NCBI RefSeq assembly: GCF_030732985.1
Contig: NZ_JASHJX010000044.1
Span: forward strand, 1 to 40,547
DNA: 40,547 nt
Source of the DNA: Nioella sp. MMSF_3534
Lineage (GTDB): Bacteria; Pseudomonadota; Alphaproteobacteria; Rhodobacterales; Rhodobacteraceae
Reading direction: 5' to 3'
The translations under genes were made by a program, and so were the position numbers. This document shows positions 26,312 to 34,411 of this stretch, piece by piece. A model generated the notes under the pieces. It saw nothing but the letters and a program-made list of their open reading frames with translations, was not told the DNA's origin and ran no database searches. Within the stretch, counting starts at the first letter, position 1, and each line of letters opens with the position of its first letter.

Positions 26312-27220
26312 ATGAGATCAATAAAGCTACGCAATCTCGATCTGAACCTGCTGCGAATGCTGGTGACGCTGGATGACACGCGCTCGGTGTCGCTTGCGGG
26401 CGAGAGGCTGGGACTCAGCCAGCCTGCCGCTTCCAATGCGTTGGCCCGATTGCGGCAGGCGCTGAACGACCCGCTGTTCCTGCGTACACGGGATGGGATG
26501 GTGCCCACGGGCTATTGCGAAACCATCCTTCCCGACATTCGCGCCCATCTTGGGGGGCTCTTTTCCGCCCTCGAACAGGGCACGCGTTTCGATCCGGGCC
26601 GCAGCACGCGGGTTTTTCGCCTGTCGCTGTCCGGTCTGGGTGAGGCGGTGTTTCTGCCCCGCCTTGCGGTGCGGGTGTTTCAGGCGGGGCCGGGGCTGCG
26701 ATTGATCAACACGGCAACGCCCACTGCGGCGCTTGGCCAGGCGCTGGAACTGGGGGAGGTAGACCTGGCCATCGGGATGCTGGGTCTGTCGGGGCGCGGT
26801 GTCCGCTCTGCCAGTCTCTTCGATGAGGACTATGTCGCGATCGCAGGGGCCGGGCTGAGCGACCCGCCGCAAGACCTCGCGACCTTGTTCCGGGCAAAGA
26901 TCATGGTGCCCGCCCCGGCCACGACCTTTGGCGGGGCGGTGGACAGGGCGTTGGAGGCGAGGGGGCTGGCCGGGCAGGTGGTGCTGCGGCTTGGTCATTT
27001 CGGTGCCTTGCCGCAGCTCTTGGCGGATCTCGATCTGGTGGCCGTGGTGCCGCGGCAGTTGGCCGACCAACTGGTCGCGGCGGGGCAGGCGCGGCTGCTG
27101 CCGGTAAGGATTTCTGAAAGTGCCAGTCCGATCCGCATGATCTGGCACAGCCGATCCGACAGCGATCCCGCCTGCATCTGGCTTCGAGAACTGGTTCAGT
27201 CGCTTTTCGCAGGTTGCTAG
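26312..27220 (+). CDS. LysR family transcriptional regulator, probable iorAB regulator
   Basis: A 302-residue LysR-type protein. Its N-terminus, LRNLDLNLLRMLVTLDDTRS, followed by SLAGERLGLSQPAASNALARLRQALNDPLF, is the helix-turn-helix of the NodD/SyrM-like subgroup. The effector domain spans about residues 90-300. The ATG at 26312 has no clear Shine-Dalgarno sequence (CAATAATCTTCATTC before it). Divergence from iorA over only 80 bases makes it the likely controller of the iorAB-thioesterase-panE-like operon, perhaps responding to an aromatic amino acid product. The downstream hydratase gene, 79 bases later in the same direction, may belong to the same transcript. Confidence 0.92.
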   Translation: MRSIKLRNLDLNLLRMLVTLDDTRSVSLAGERLGLSQPAASNALARLRQALNDPLFLRTRDGMVPTGYCETILPDIRAHLGGLFSALEQGTRFDPGRSTRVFRLSLSGLGEAVFLPRLAVRVFQAGPGLRLINTATPTAALGQALELGEVDLAIGMLGLSGRGVRSASLFDEDYVAIAGAGLSDPPQDLATLFRAKIMVPAPATTFGGAVDRALEARGLAGQVVLRLGHFGALPQLLADLDLVAVVPRQLADQLVAAGQARLLPVRISESASPIRMIWHSRSDSDPACIWLRELVQSLFAGC

Positions 27221-27299
27221 CCTCGCGTGCGCCTTGCGCCTTGCACCTTGCGGCGGGGCCGGGGATATGATTGCGGCGACCATAGCGAGGCGAGGAACG

Positions 27300-28136
27300 A
27301 TGCAGGACGCTGTGACAGTTCAGGATTGGATCGGCCGCAGCGAAACGGCAACGGATGTGTTGCGCGCGCAACCGGCCCGTTTCATGCAGGCCACGCTGGA
27401 CCGTGATCCCGGTCTGGTCGACGGGGACGCCCTGCCGCCGCTCTGGCATTGGCTCTATTTCCTCGATGCGCGCCGCGCCAGCGAGCTTGGCCGCGATGCC
27501 CATCCCCGCAAGGGCGGGTTCCTGCCCCCCGTCGATCTGCCACGCCGCATGTGGGCCGGGGGCCGTGTCCGTTTCCATGCGCCCCTGATCCTCGGGCAGG
27601 AGGCCAGCAAACGGTCCACTATTCTTTCGGTCAGGGAAAAACAGGGGCGCAGCGGCAGGCTTTGTTTCGTGACAGTGGAACATGCGCTGTTTCAGAACGG
27701 GGAACCGGCCCTGACCGAGGAACATGACATCGTCTACCGGGAAGATCCCGCGCCGGACGCGCCCCTGCCGACGCCGGTCATGGCCCCGGTCGATGCCGAG
27801 ATTTCTGAACCTGTGACGCCGACCGAGGTCATGCTGTTCCGCTATTCGGCGCTGACCTTCAATGGCCACCGTATCCATTACGATGTGGATTACGCCCGCG
27901 AGGTGGAGGGATATGAGGGCCTCGTTTTTCACGGACCGCTGACCGCGACCCTGCTGATCGACCTTGCCTGTCGCCATCGCCGCCAGCCCCCAAAGACGCT
28001 GTCCTATCGCGGTGTCGCGCCGCTGGCGGGGCTGGCGCCGTTCCGCATCGAGGCGGCGACCGAGGGCGAGGTCAGCTCGGTCTGGGCGAAACGGCAGGAC
28101 GGCTCGCTCGCCATGAGCGCGGAAGTGACGTTCTGA
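27300..28136 (+). CDS. MaoC/HTD2-like hot-dog hydratase (itaconyl-CoA or mesaconyl-C4-CoA hydratase type)
   Basis: A 278-residue double hot-dog protein of the MaoC dehydratase superfamily. The N-terminal half contains LPPLWHWLYFLD and RRMWAGGRVRFHAPLILGQ. The C-terminal half has YSALTFNGHRIHYDVDYA, then EGYEGLVFHGPLTATLL, typical of fungal Htd2, itaconyl-CoA hydratase and mesaconyl-C4-CoA hydratase. His and Asp in the HRIHYD stretch are the probable catalytic pair. GAGGAAC before the ATG at 27300 fixes the start; a longer in-frame start at 27234 has no such site. It hydrates an enoyl-CoA or dehydrates a hydroxyacyl-CoA. The exact substrate is not decided by neighbours, since no CoA-transferase or citramalyl-CoA lyase is present. 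Confidence 0.85.
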   Translation: MQDAVTVQDWIGRSETATDVLRAQPARFMQATLDRDPGLVDGDALPPLWHWLYFLDARRASELGRDAHPRKGGFLPPVDLPRRMWAGGRVRFHAPLILGQEASKRSTILSVREKQGRSGRLCFVTVEHALFQNGEPALTEEHDIVYREDPAPDAPLPTPVMAPVDAEISEPVTPTEVMLFRYSALTFNGHRIHYDVDYAREVEGYEGLVFHGPLTATLLIDLACRHRRQPPKTLSYRGVAPLAGLAPFRIEAATEGEVSSVWAKRQDGSLAMSAEVTF

Positions 28137-28180
28137 ACCTGCCCCGGAGGCCCCGTGCACGGGCATCCGGTGGCGATGGG

Positions 28181-28993
28181 TCAGGCATCCTGCCAGGCGG
28201 GCTGCCGTTTCTCGATGAAGGCGCCAATGCCTTCCTGCGCGTCCAGGGCCATCATGTTGTCGACCATCACCCGAGAGGCGTAGTCGTAGGCCTCGGCCAG
28301 CGGCATCCCGCGTTGCGCATAGAAGGCACGCTTTCCGGTGGCGAGCGTCAGGCTGGATTTGGAGGCGATTTTTCTGGCCACGTCCATGGTGACGGCCTGT
28401 AGCTCGTCAGAGGCGACCACCTGATTGACAAGCCCGATCTCCATGGCGCGGGTTGCGGGCGTCATGTCTCCGGTCAGAAGCATCTCCATCGCGTGCTTGT
28501 CGGCGACATTGCGCGACAGGGCCACCATGGGCGTGGAACAGAACAGGCCGATATGCACACCGGGTGTGCTGAACCGGGCGCTGTCCGCCGCATAGGCCAG
28601 ATCGCAGCTTGCGACCAGCTGACAGCCCGCTGCCGTGGCCGTTTCCGCCACCTCTGCGATCACCGGTTTGGGACAATTGACAATCGCCTGCATGACCCCG
28701 GAACACATGGCCATGACCTTGGAAAAATAGGCGCGTCCGTTGTCTTCGGCGTCCCGCCCCGCGGTCATTTCCTTCAGGTCGTGCCCCGCACAGAAGGCCG
28801 GCCCGTGAGCCGCCAGAACAATCACCCGAACCTGTGGATTGGCACCCGCCTCGGCGAAGGCGGTTCCCAGTTGGGTCAGCATCGCTTCGGACAGGGCATT
28901 GCGACGGTGGACGTCATTCAGGGTCAGTCGCAGGATGCCATCATGGTCAAGCACATGATCCAACAGGTCGGTTGATTGCTCGGGTTGCTGCAC
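28181..28993 (-). CDS. Enoyl-CoA hydratase/isomerase family protein (ECHDC3-like)
   Basis: A 270-residue crotonase-fold protein. Oxyanion-hole segments appear as FCAGHDLKEMTAGRD and AETATAAGCQLVASCDLAYA. The region that usually supplies catalytic glutamates reads FSTPGVHIGLFCSTPMVALSR, so the second glutamate of classic hydratases is absent, as in ECHDC3-like members. A hydratase activity is therefore doubtful; hydrolysis, decarboxylation or isomerisation are alternatives. It ends 45 bases from the convergent MaoC-like gene and lies 21 bases downstream of osmC in a leftward group with the DmdA-like gene. The crotonase fold is certain, the reaction is not. Confidence 0.88.
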   Translation of the reverse strand: MQQPEQSTDLLDHVLDHDGILRLTLNDVHRRNALSEAMLTQLGTAFAEAGANPQVRVIVLAAHGPAFCAGHDLKEMTAGRDAEDNGRAYFSKVMAMCSGVMQAIVNCPKPVIAEVAETATAAGCQLVASCDLAYAADSARFSTPGVHIGLFCSTPMVALSRNVADKHAMEMLLTGDMTPATRAMEIGLVNQVVASDELQAVTMDVARKIASKSSLTLATGKRAFYAQRGMPLAEAYDYASRVMVDNMMALDAQEGIGAFIEKRQPAWQDA

Positions 28994-29014
28994 GGGTTCA
29001 GTCCTTCGGAGACG

Positions 29015-29464
29015 TCAGAGAATGTTGATTTCCACGCTGTCGGCCAGCGAGTTGGCAATGAAGCAGTAGCGATGCGCGCGGTGCTGCATCTGCTCCAGTT
29101 CGGCGTCCGACACAGAGAAACCGGTGTCGAACCGCACCACCGGATGCAGGTCGATCCGGGTGACCGACATCTGCCCCTTCGGGTTCTTGCCCAGATGCGC
29201 CACCGCGTAGTCGTGGTAGCTGGCCACCGGCCAGTCGGCCTTGGCGCAGAGCGCCAGGAAGGTCATCATATGGCAACTGGACAGGGCCGAGGCGAGCGCC
29301 TGTTCGGGGTTGGTGTTGGCGGGATCTCCGCCCCAGTCGGGGGCGGAGTCGACGTCAACCTCGTAGCTGTTGTTGAACTGAACGCGATGCGCGTTCGAGT
29401 ATTTCCCGGTTTGCAGTACGGGCTCGGCACGATGCCAGTGCAACTGGATCGAAAGATCGGACAT
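29015..29464 (-). CDS. OsmC family peroxiredoxin-like protein
   Basis: A 149-residue protein of the OsmC/Ohr family, thiol-dependent peroxidases of organic hydroperoxides. The two redox cysteines are visible: Cys64 in LASALSSCHMMTFL and Cys134 in HRYCFIANSL. The N-terminal beta domain includes VDVDSAPDWGGDPANTNPEQ, a common OsmC element. Length and spacing between cysteines are normal. It lies between the DmdA-like gene (25 bases upstream) and the crotonase-like gene (21 bases downstream), so it is probably co-transcribed. The pairing with a folate/methyl-sulfur type enzyme may mean protection from reactive sulfur or peroxide by-products; this is inference. Confidence 0.93.
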   Translation of the reverse strand: MSDLSIQLHWHRAEPVLQTGKYSNAHRVQFNNSYEVDVDSAPDWGGDPANTNPEQALASALSSCHMMTFLALCAKADWPVASYHDYAVAHLGKNPKGQMSVTRIDLHPVVRFDTGFSVSDAELEQMQHRAHRYCFIANSLADSVEINIL

Positions 29465-29489
29465 GGATCAGGTCTCTCAGAAAGGGCGC

Positions 29490-30632
29490 TCAGGCGGCGG
29501 CGATGGACTTCTTGGGGTCGTAGAAAGGGAATTCGACCATGGTGGCGCGGGTCGGGCCCGACTTGGTCACCACTTCGACGTCCGATCCTAGAACGGCGTG
29601 CTCCACCGACACCATCGCCAGCGCGATATTCTGTTTCAGGCGCGGCGAATAGACGGCCGAGGTCACCTTGCCGATGGTCTCGCCACCCTGGTTGATCGGC
29701 CAGAAGGTGGTGTTCGGCCCCTGCAGCGGGTCGCAGTCGATGACCAGACCGATCTGCTTGCGGGTGATGCCCTCTTCCTTGATGCGCTTCAGCGCGGCCT
29801 TGCCGATGAACTCCGCCTCCATGTCGAGATTGACCAGACGGTCGAAACCAAGCTCGAACGGGTTGGTGTGAATGTCGGCGTCGGCGTGATAGCTCAGCAT
29901 CCCGCCTTCGATCCGGCGGATCGACGAAGTGTGGCCCGGCTTCAGACCGTGCTCCATGCCGGCGGCCATGATCCGTTCCCACAGCGCATCGCCCTGAGTG
30001 CCGTCACGCAGGTAGAGTTCATATCCCAGTTCGCTGGACCAACCGGTGCGCGACACGATCAGCGGGATGCCGTCGAGATCGACTTCACGCAGCCAGTAGT
30101 ATTTCAGGTCCATGATCTCTTCGCCGAACAGCGCCTGCATGATCAGCCCCGATGTCGGACCCTGAAGCTGCAGCGGCGACACGTCGGGTTCGCAGATCGT
30201 CACGTCCATCCCCGAATGAACCGCCACACCCTGCGCCCAAAGCAGGATGTCGCTGTCAGCCAGCGAGATCCAGAAGTGGTTTTCCGCCAGGCGCAGCAGG
30301 ATCGGATCATTCAGAATGCCGCCATCGGCATTGGTGATCAGGATGTATTTGCACTGGCCCACGGCCATCTTGGACAGATCGCGCGGGGTCAGCATCTGAA
30401 CGAAGCGCGCCGCATCCGGTCCGGTGATCTCGACCTGACGTTCAACAGCCACGTCACACAGGATCGCGTCGTTCACGAGGTTCCAGAAATTCTGTTCCGG
30501 ATCGCCGAAATCACGAGGGATATACATATGATTGTAAACGGAAAAACCCTTTGCACCCCACCGGACGGTGGCATCGAAATAGGGAGATTTGCGGATCTGG
30601 GTGCCAAACCCGAAGTCGTCTGCTTGTGTCAT
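29490..30632 (-). CDS. DmdA-like GcvT-family folate-dependent demethylase
   Basis: A 380-residue aminomethyltransferase-fold protein. The N-terminal part (IRKSPYFDATVRWGAKGFSVYNHMYIP) and the following VAVERQVEITGPDAARFVQMLTPRDL and ISLADSDILLWAQGVA resemble dimethylsulfoniopropionate demethylase DmdA more than GcvT of the glycine cleavage system. The C-terminal barrel domain covers about 280-370. DmdA moves a methyl group from DMSP to tetrahydrofolate. The middle segment SRTGWSSELGYELYL differs from the SGYSKQGGFE type I recall for proven DmdA, so the substrate may be another methylated sulfur or nitrogen compound. GAGGGCGAAC precedes the ATG. It heads the leftward osmC/crotonase group and follows an Lrp gene. 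No glycine cleavage genes (gcvH, gcvP) are nearby. Confidence 0.78.
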   Translation of the reverse strand: MTQADDFGFGTQIRKSPYFDATVRWGAKGFSVYNHMYIPRDFGDPEQNFWNLVNDAILCDVAVERQVEITGPDAARFVQMLTPRDLSKMAVGQCKYILITNADGGILNDPILLRLAENHFWISLADSDILLWAQGVAVHSGMDVTICEPDVSPLQLQGPTSGLIMQALFGEEIMDLKYYWLREVDLDGIPLIVSRTGWSSELGYELYLRDGTQGDALWERIMAAGMEHGLKPGHTSSIRRIEGGMLSYHADADIHTNPFELGFDRLVNLDMEAEFIGKAALKRIKEEGITRKQIGLVIDCDPLQGPNTTFWPINQGGETIGKVTSAVYSPRLKQNIALAMVSVEHAVLGSDVEVVTKSGPTRATMVEFPFYDPKKSIAAA

Positions 30633-30651
30633 GTGTTCGCCCTCATAACTA

Positions 30652-30668
30652 CTGACCTTTCGGGTCAG
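30652..30668. other. Hairpin in the leader of the DmdA-like gene
   Basis: CTGACC-TTTCG-GGTCAG forms a 6-bp stem with a 5-base loop, ending 20 bases before the start codon of the DmdA-like gene and next to its ribosome binding site. There is no U-tract, so it is not a plain terminator. It could affect translation or be a protein binding site. Confidence 0.35.
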
Positions 30669-30754
30669 GGCATCGTTGAAGCTGGCGATCTTTTAGGGCC
30701 GATTCCCACGAAGATGCGGTCCGAAAACGCGGGGTTTTCAGCCCGTTCCGTCCG

Positions 30755-30783
30755 AAAAAATTTCCAAAACAGACCGTTCGGTC
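30755..30783 (-). terminator. Weak terminator candidate after the second lrp gene
   Basis: Reading leftward after the lrp stop at 30790, a short hairpin GACCG-AA-CGGTC (30783-30772) is followed by a T-rich run ending in six T (30760-30755). Stem length is small, so partial read-through into the DmdA-like gene is plausible. Confidence 0.35.
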
Positions 30784-30789
30784 GCGATG

Positions 30790-31281
30790 CTACCTATTGG
30801 CCTGTGCAATCAGTTTGGCAAGGTTCGGGCGGCTGACCTTGACCTGCCGGGTGGCGATATAGGTCATGTATCGATTGATCTCGACTTCGGAGGAGAGCAG
30901 CACCTCGATCACCGCCTGGAATGCCGCCAGATTCGGGGTGGCGGTCTTGATCACGTAATCCATCCCGCCCCCGGTCGCGATGCATTCGGTGATCTCGTCC
31001 AGCGAGTTGATCAGCGCTTCGAAGCGTTCGAAATCGGCCTTGCGGTGATTGGTCAGCGATATGGTCACCACGACCTGGGTGAAATCTACGATCCGCTCCA
31101 GCGCAATGTCCGCGTGATAGCCCCTGATATATCCAGCCGCCTTCAGCCGGTCGAGGCGGGCCCAACACGGGGTAGGGGACAGGTGCACAAGCTCGGCAAG
31201 GCGGGTCTTGCTCAGTTGCCCATGCTGCTGAACCGCGCTGAGAATACGGATATCCGTGATGTCGAGTCCGGTCTTTTTCAT
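30790..31281 (-). CDS. Lrp/AsnC family transcriptional regulator (second copy)
   Basis: A 163-residue Lrp-type regulator. The winged helix-turn-helix is at the N-terminus (LDITDIRILSAVQQHGQLSK, then LAELVHLSPTPCWARLDRLKAAG). The C-terminal ligand domain spans about 70-150. The ATG at 31281 is preferred, with AAGAG seven bases away; a GTG 33 bases upstream is an alternative. It lies in the same direction as, and 157 bases before, the DmdA-like gene, and 149 bases from the MarR gene. It may regulate the DmdA-like/osmC group. The family call is certain; ligand and targets are inferred from position only. Confidence 0.92.
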   Translation of the reverse strand: MKKTGLDITDIRILSAVQQHGQLSKTRLAELVHLSPTPCWARLDRLKAAGYIRGYHADIALERIVDFTQVVVTISLTNHRKADFERFEALINSLDEITECIATGGGMDYVIKTATPNLAAFQAVIEVLLSSEVEINRYMTYIATRQVKVSRPNLAKLIAQANR

Positions 31282-31430
31282 GGTGAGCTCTTGCGGCGTT
31301 TCTGATTCGCGCACGAAGCAGCAATTTCAAGCGTGCGCACCGCAGGATAGGCGAAGAAGCCGCCTCGATCTCGGGGGATTCCGACCCCTGCCGCTATCGC
31401 TGCGTCACTTCGGGCGCAGGCGGGGTCGTA

Positions 31431-31916
31431 TCACTCGCCGGAGCCGGTCTTCTGGAACTCGCCGCTTTCCAGGACCGGCGAGGCATCAATGTCTTCGGCG
31501 TCCAGCATCGACGCGACACGCTCCAGCGCCGCGATCAGGGCGGCCTGTTCCCAATCTTCCATGGCCGAGAACTTGCGCACGAAACGCTGTTGCAGCGGGT
31601 CGGGGGCGTCGGCAAGGGCGCGAATGCCTTTTTCGGTGATCACGATATTGGTTTGCCGCCGGTCGGTCTGGGACCTCTCCCGGACCACCATTTCCTGTCG
31701 CACGAGCTTGTCTACCAGTGACGTCACCGTGGCCTGCGAAATCCGCATCTGCTGTGAAATGGCCGTCGCGGTGCACTGACCTTTCTCCGACACGATCTGC
31801 AAGACCCGCAACTGCGCCGCCGTCAGGCCGACGGATTGTGCGAGGTTGCGGCTGAACTGGTTCGTGGCCAGCAAAATGCGGCGCAGGGCGATTAGACTGG
31901 TATCGACGCGATCCAT
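31431..31916 (-). CDS. MarR family regulator, EctR/CosR-like position
   Basis: A 161-residue winged-helix MarR protein. The core reads LTAAQLRVLQIVSEKGQCTA, ISQQMRISQATVTSLVDKLVRQ and then ERSQTDRRQTNIVITEKG, with the DxR wing motif. A C-terminal tail (ASMLDAEDIDASPVLESGE) is acidic. It diverges from ectA across 212 bases. In methylotrophs and vibrios the MarR-type proteins EctR and CosR repress ect operons from a similar place, so a role as salt-responsive repressor of ectABC-ask is likely. I give no symbol because orthology was not tested. Confidence 0.9.
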   Translation of the reverse strand: MDRVDTSLIALRRILLATNQFSRNLAQSVGLTAAQLRVLQIVSEKGQCTATAISQQMRISQATVTSLVDKLVRQEMVVRERSQTDRRQTNIVITEKGIRALADAPDPLQQRFVRKFSAMEDWEQAALIAALERVASMLDAEDIDASPVLESGEFQKTGSGE

Positions 31917-31972
31917 GCCCGGATGCTGGCACAGGCGATTTCATGAATCAATGTGCTGGGAGAGGCGGTAAG

Positions 31973-31987
31973 CTTTGGTATGCAAAG
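31973..31987. promoter_or_regulatory. Inverted repeat in the marR-ectA divergent region
   Basis: CTTTG-GTATG-CAAAG lies in the AT-richer 212-base gap (31917-32128) between the MarR gene and ectA. It is a candidate MarR operator or part of the ect promoter. Nearby, GGTATATAGGCCG and GGTATCGGCC form a loose repeat (32009-32040). GAGGTAAAAAGCAA before the ectA ATG is its ribosome site. No exact promoter boxes are claimed. Confidence 0.4.
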
Positions 31988-32128
31988 TATTAACGGCGGG
32001 TTGATCACGGTATATAGGCCGCTTCATGCCAGGTATCGGCCAATATGTCGCGGAATATCCTCAAAGCTTGAAAACGCGGCCCAGACTTGATACTTAGCCA
32101 ATCAAAGCAATCATGAGGTAAAAAGCAA

Positions 32129-32659
32129 ATGCGACATGCGCTCGAGTTTTTTCGCAAGAACACACCCACGCTGCGGGAACCCGCCGCCGAGGATGGTGCG
32201 GAGATCTGGGACCTGGTGCGCGCGTGCAAGCCGCTGGACGAGAACTCCATGTATTGCAACCTGATCCAGTGCGATCACTTCCGCGATACCTGCGTCGTGG
32301 CCGAGCTTGACGGCAAGGTTGTCGGCTGGGTGTCGGCCTATGTGCTGCCCTATGACCCGGAAACCCTGTTCGTCTGGCAGGTGGCCGTGTCCGAGACGGC
32401 GCGCGGTACCGGCTTGGGCTCGCTCATGCTGTCGAGCCTGCTGGAACGTCCGGCCTGTGCCGATGTCCATCGCCTTCAAACCACGATCACGGCCGATAAC
32501 GAGCCGTCCTGGGCGCTGTTCCGCAAATTCGCCGGGCATCGCGACTCCAAGCTCGACGTGCAGGCGCATTACACGCAGGCGCTGCATTTCCGGGACCGCC
32601 ACAGCACCGAGCACATGGTCACAATCGACCTGCAGGAGCGGTTGCGCAACGCGGCCTGA
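32129..32659 (+). CDS. ectA: L-2,4-diaminobutyrate acetyltransferase EctA
   Basis: A 176-residue GNAT acetyltransferase that acetylates L-2,4-diaminobutyrate at the gamma-amino group, the second step of ectoine synthesis. The acetyl-CoA loop is VAVSETARGTGLGSLML near residues 85-105. The N-terminal LREPAAEDGAEIWDLVRACKPLDENSMY stretch and the C-terminal STEHMVTIDL are typical of EctA. GAGG ten bases before the ATG supports the start. It is first in ectA-ectB-ectC-ask, divergent from a MarR regulator, and so is the promoter-proximal gene of a salt-induced operon. Cytoplasmic. Confidence 0.97.
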   Translation: MRHALEFFRKNTPTLREPAAEDGAEIWDLVRACKPLDENSMYCNLIQCDHFRDTCVVAELDGKVVGWVSAYVLPYDPETLFVWQVAVSETARGTGLGSLMLSSLLERPACADVHRLQTTITADNEPSWALFRKFAGHRDSKLDVQAHYTQALHFRDRHSTEHMVTIDLQERLRNAA

Positions 32660-32713
32660 GCCCCGCGTCGCGACCGCCTGCACCTTCCCCATAAAAACCC
32701 AAAAGGACCCATT

Positions 32714-34003
32714 ATGCCGACTGCCAAGTCAGCCGAAATTTCCGTATTCAAACGCCGCGAGTCCGAGGCGCGCAGCTATTGCCGCAGCTTCGACAAGCTG
32801 TTCACCAGTGCCGCGGGATCGGAACTCACCGATTCCAAGGGGCGCAGCTATATCGACTTTCTGGCCGGGTGCTCGTCGCTGAACTACGGCCACAACGACC
32901 CTGACATGAAACAGGCCCTGATCGACCATATCGCGTCGGACGGTCTGGCGCATGGGCTCGACCTGCATACCGATACCAAGGCCGCGTTCCTGGAGGCCTT
33001 CGATACCCATATCCTCAATCCGCGCGGCATGGATCACAAGGTGATGTTCACCGGTCCGACCGGGGCCAACGCGGTCGAGGCGGCGATGAAACTGGCCCGC
33101 AAGGTGACCGGGCGCACCAATATCATTGCCTTCACCAACGGCTTTCATGGCGTGACACTCGGGGCGCTCGCGGCGACCGGCAATGGCTATCACCGCGGTG
33201 GCGCGGGCATGACGCTGCACGGCGTCACGCGCATGCCCTATGACGGCTATTTCGGCGCGGCGACGGATTCCGCCGATTTCCTGGAGGCGATGCTGACCGA
33301 CAGCTCCAGCGGCATTGACGCGCCTGCGGCGATCCTGCTGGAAACGGTGCAGGGCGAGGGCGGCCTGAACGCGGCCAGCCCGGAATGGCTGCGGCGCGTG
33401 GCGGATCTTGCCCGCGAGCATGGTGCGTTGCTGATCGTTGACGATATCCAGGCCGGCTGCGGCCGGACCGGCACCTTCTTCTCCTTCGAGAATATGGATG
33501 TCATGCCGGATATCGTGACCATGGCAAAATCCGTGTCAGGCTTTGGCCTGCCAATGTCATTGCTTCTGGTGCGTCCCGAATACGACGTGTTCGGCCCGGC
33601 CGAACATAACGGCACCTTCCGTGGCAACACCCATGCCTTCGTGACCGCCCGCATCTCGATCGAGAAGTTCTGGAGCGATCCGGGCTTCGCGAACGACATC
33701 TCGCACAAGGCACGCCTGCTGACCGACGCGCTGCAAGGCGTGGCCGATCTGGTGCCCGGCGCGACGCTGAAAGGCCGTGGCATGATGCAGGGTTTGGATG
33801 TGGGGTCTGGCGACCTCGCCGCCGATATCTGCGCGCGCGCCTTCCAGAAGGGCCTGATCATCGAAACCTCGGGCAACGAGGATCAGGTGGTCAAGGTTCT
33901 GGCCCCGCTGACCACGCCCGAGACGCTGTTCCGCAAGGGGTTGAACATCCTTCTCGACGCGTCGCGCGATGCGACGCTCGGCACCAAGATAGCGGCGGAG
34001 TAA
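32714..34003 (+). CDS. ectB: Diaminobutyrate-2-oxoglutarate transaminase EctB
   Basis: A 429-residue class-III PLP aminotransferase that makes L-2,4-diaminobutyrate from aspartate semialdehyde with glutamate as donor, the first committed ectoine step. The cofactor region includes TGPTGANAVEAAMKLARK (about 113-130) and DDIQAGCGRTGTFF. The Schiff-base lysine is Lys272 in MAKSVSGFGLPMS. Length is normal. AAAAGGACCC precedes the ATG, 54 bases after ectA, and three bases separate its stop from ectC. The aspartate semialdehyde it uses would be fed by the aspartokinase at the operon end. Confidence 0.97.
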   Translation: MPTAKSAEISVFKRRESEARSYCRSFDKLFTSAAGSELTDSKGRSYIDFLAGCSSLNYGHNDPDMKQALIDHIASDGLAHGLDLHTDTKAAFLEAFDTHILNPRGMDHKVMFTGPTGANAVEAAMKLARKVTGRTNIIAFTNGFHGVTLGALAATGNGYHRGGAGMTLHGVTRMPYDGYFGAATDSADFLEAMLTDSSSGIDAPAAILLETVQGEGGLNAASPEWLRRVADLAREHGALLIVDDIQAGCGRTGTFFSFENMDVMPDIVTMAKSVSGFGLPMSLLLVRPEYDVFGPAEHNGTFRGNTHAFVTARISIEKFWSDPGFANDISHKARLLTDALQGVADLVPGATLKGRGMMQGLDVGSGDLAADICARAFQKGLIIETSGNEDQVVKVLAPLTTPETLFRKGLNILLDASRDATLGTKIAAE

Positions 34004-34006
34004 GCC

Positions 34007-34408
34007 ATGATTGTCAGGGATTTCAACAAGATCATCGAAGAAGAGCGCGACCGCGTCGTTTCGGATGCCGAATGGTCCTCGGTGCGCATGCTGCTGGCGG
34101 GTGACGGGATGGGGTTTTCCTTTCATATCACCTTTCTCAATGCCGGTTCCGAGCATGTGTTCGAGTACAAGAACCATTTCGAAAGCGTCTATTGCATGCA
34201 AGGCAAGGGCTCGATCACCGATCTCGCCACCGGCGAAACGCACGAGATCAGGCCCGGTGTCATGTACGCGCTGAACGAACATGACCGTCACGTGCTGCGT
34301 GCCGAGGAAGAACTGGCGATGGCCTGCGTGTTCAATCCGCCGGTGACCGGCAAGGAAGTGCATCGCGAAGACGGCTCCTACGCTGCTGCGGAAGAATTGG
34401 CTGACTGA
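34007..34408 (+). CDS. ectC: Ectoine synthase EctC
   Basis: A 133-residue cupin enzyme that cyclises N-gamma-acetyl-diaminobutyrate to ectoine. It opens with the standard MIVRDFNKIIEEERDRVVSD. The cupin core runs through GFSFHITFLNAGSEHVFEYK, SVYCMQGKGSITDLATGE and GVMYALNEHDRHVLRAEEE, giving the metal-binding face. It starts three bases after ectB and ends three bases before ask, so the operon is tightly packed. No ectoine hydroxylase (ectD) follows, so 5-hydroxyectoine is not expected from this locus. Confidence 0.97.
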   Translation: MIVRDFNKIIEEERDRVVSDAEWSSVRMLLAGDGMGFSFHITFLNAGSEHVFEYKNHFESVYCMQGKGSITDLATGETHEIRPGVMYALNEHDRHVLRAEEELAMACVFNPPVTGKEVHREDGSYAAAEELAD

Positions 34409-34411
34409 CCC

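Noticed and set aside
28152-28163. CCCGTGCACGGG palindrome between the MaoC-like and crotonase-like genes
   Set aside because: Only 12 bases, with no loop or U-tract in either direction; too weak to call a terminator, although the position is right.
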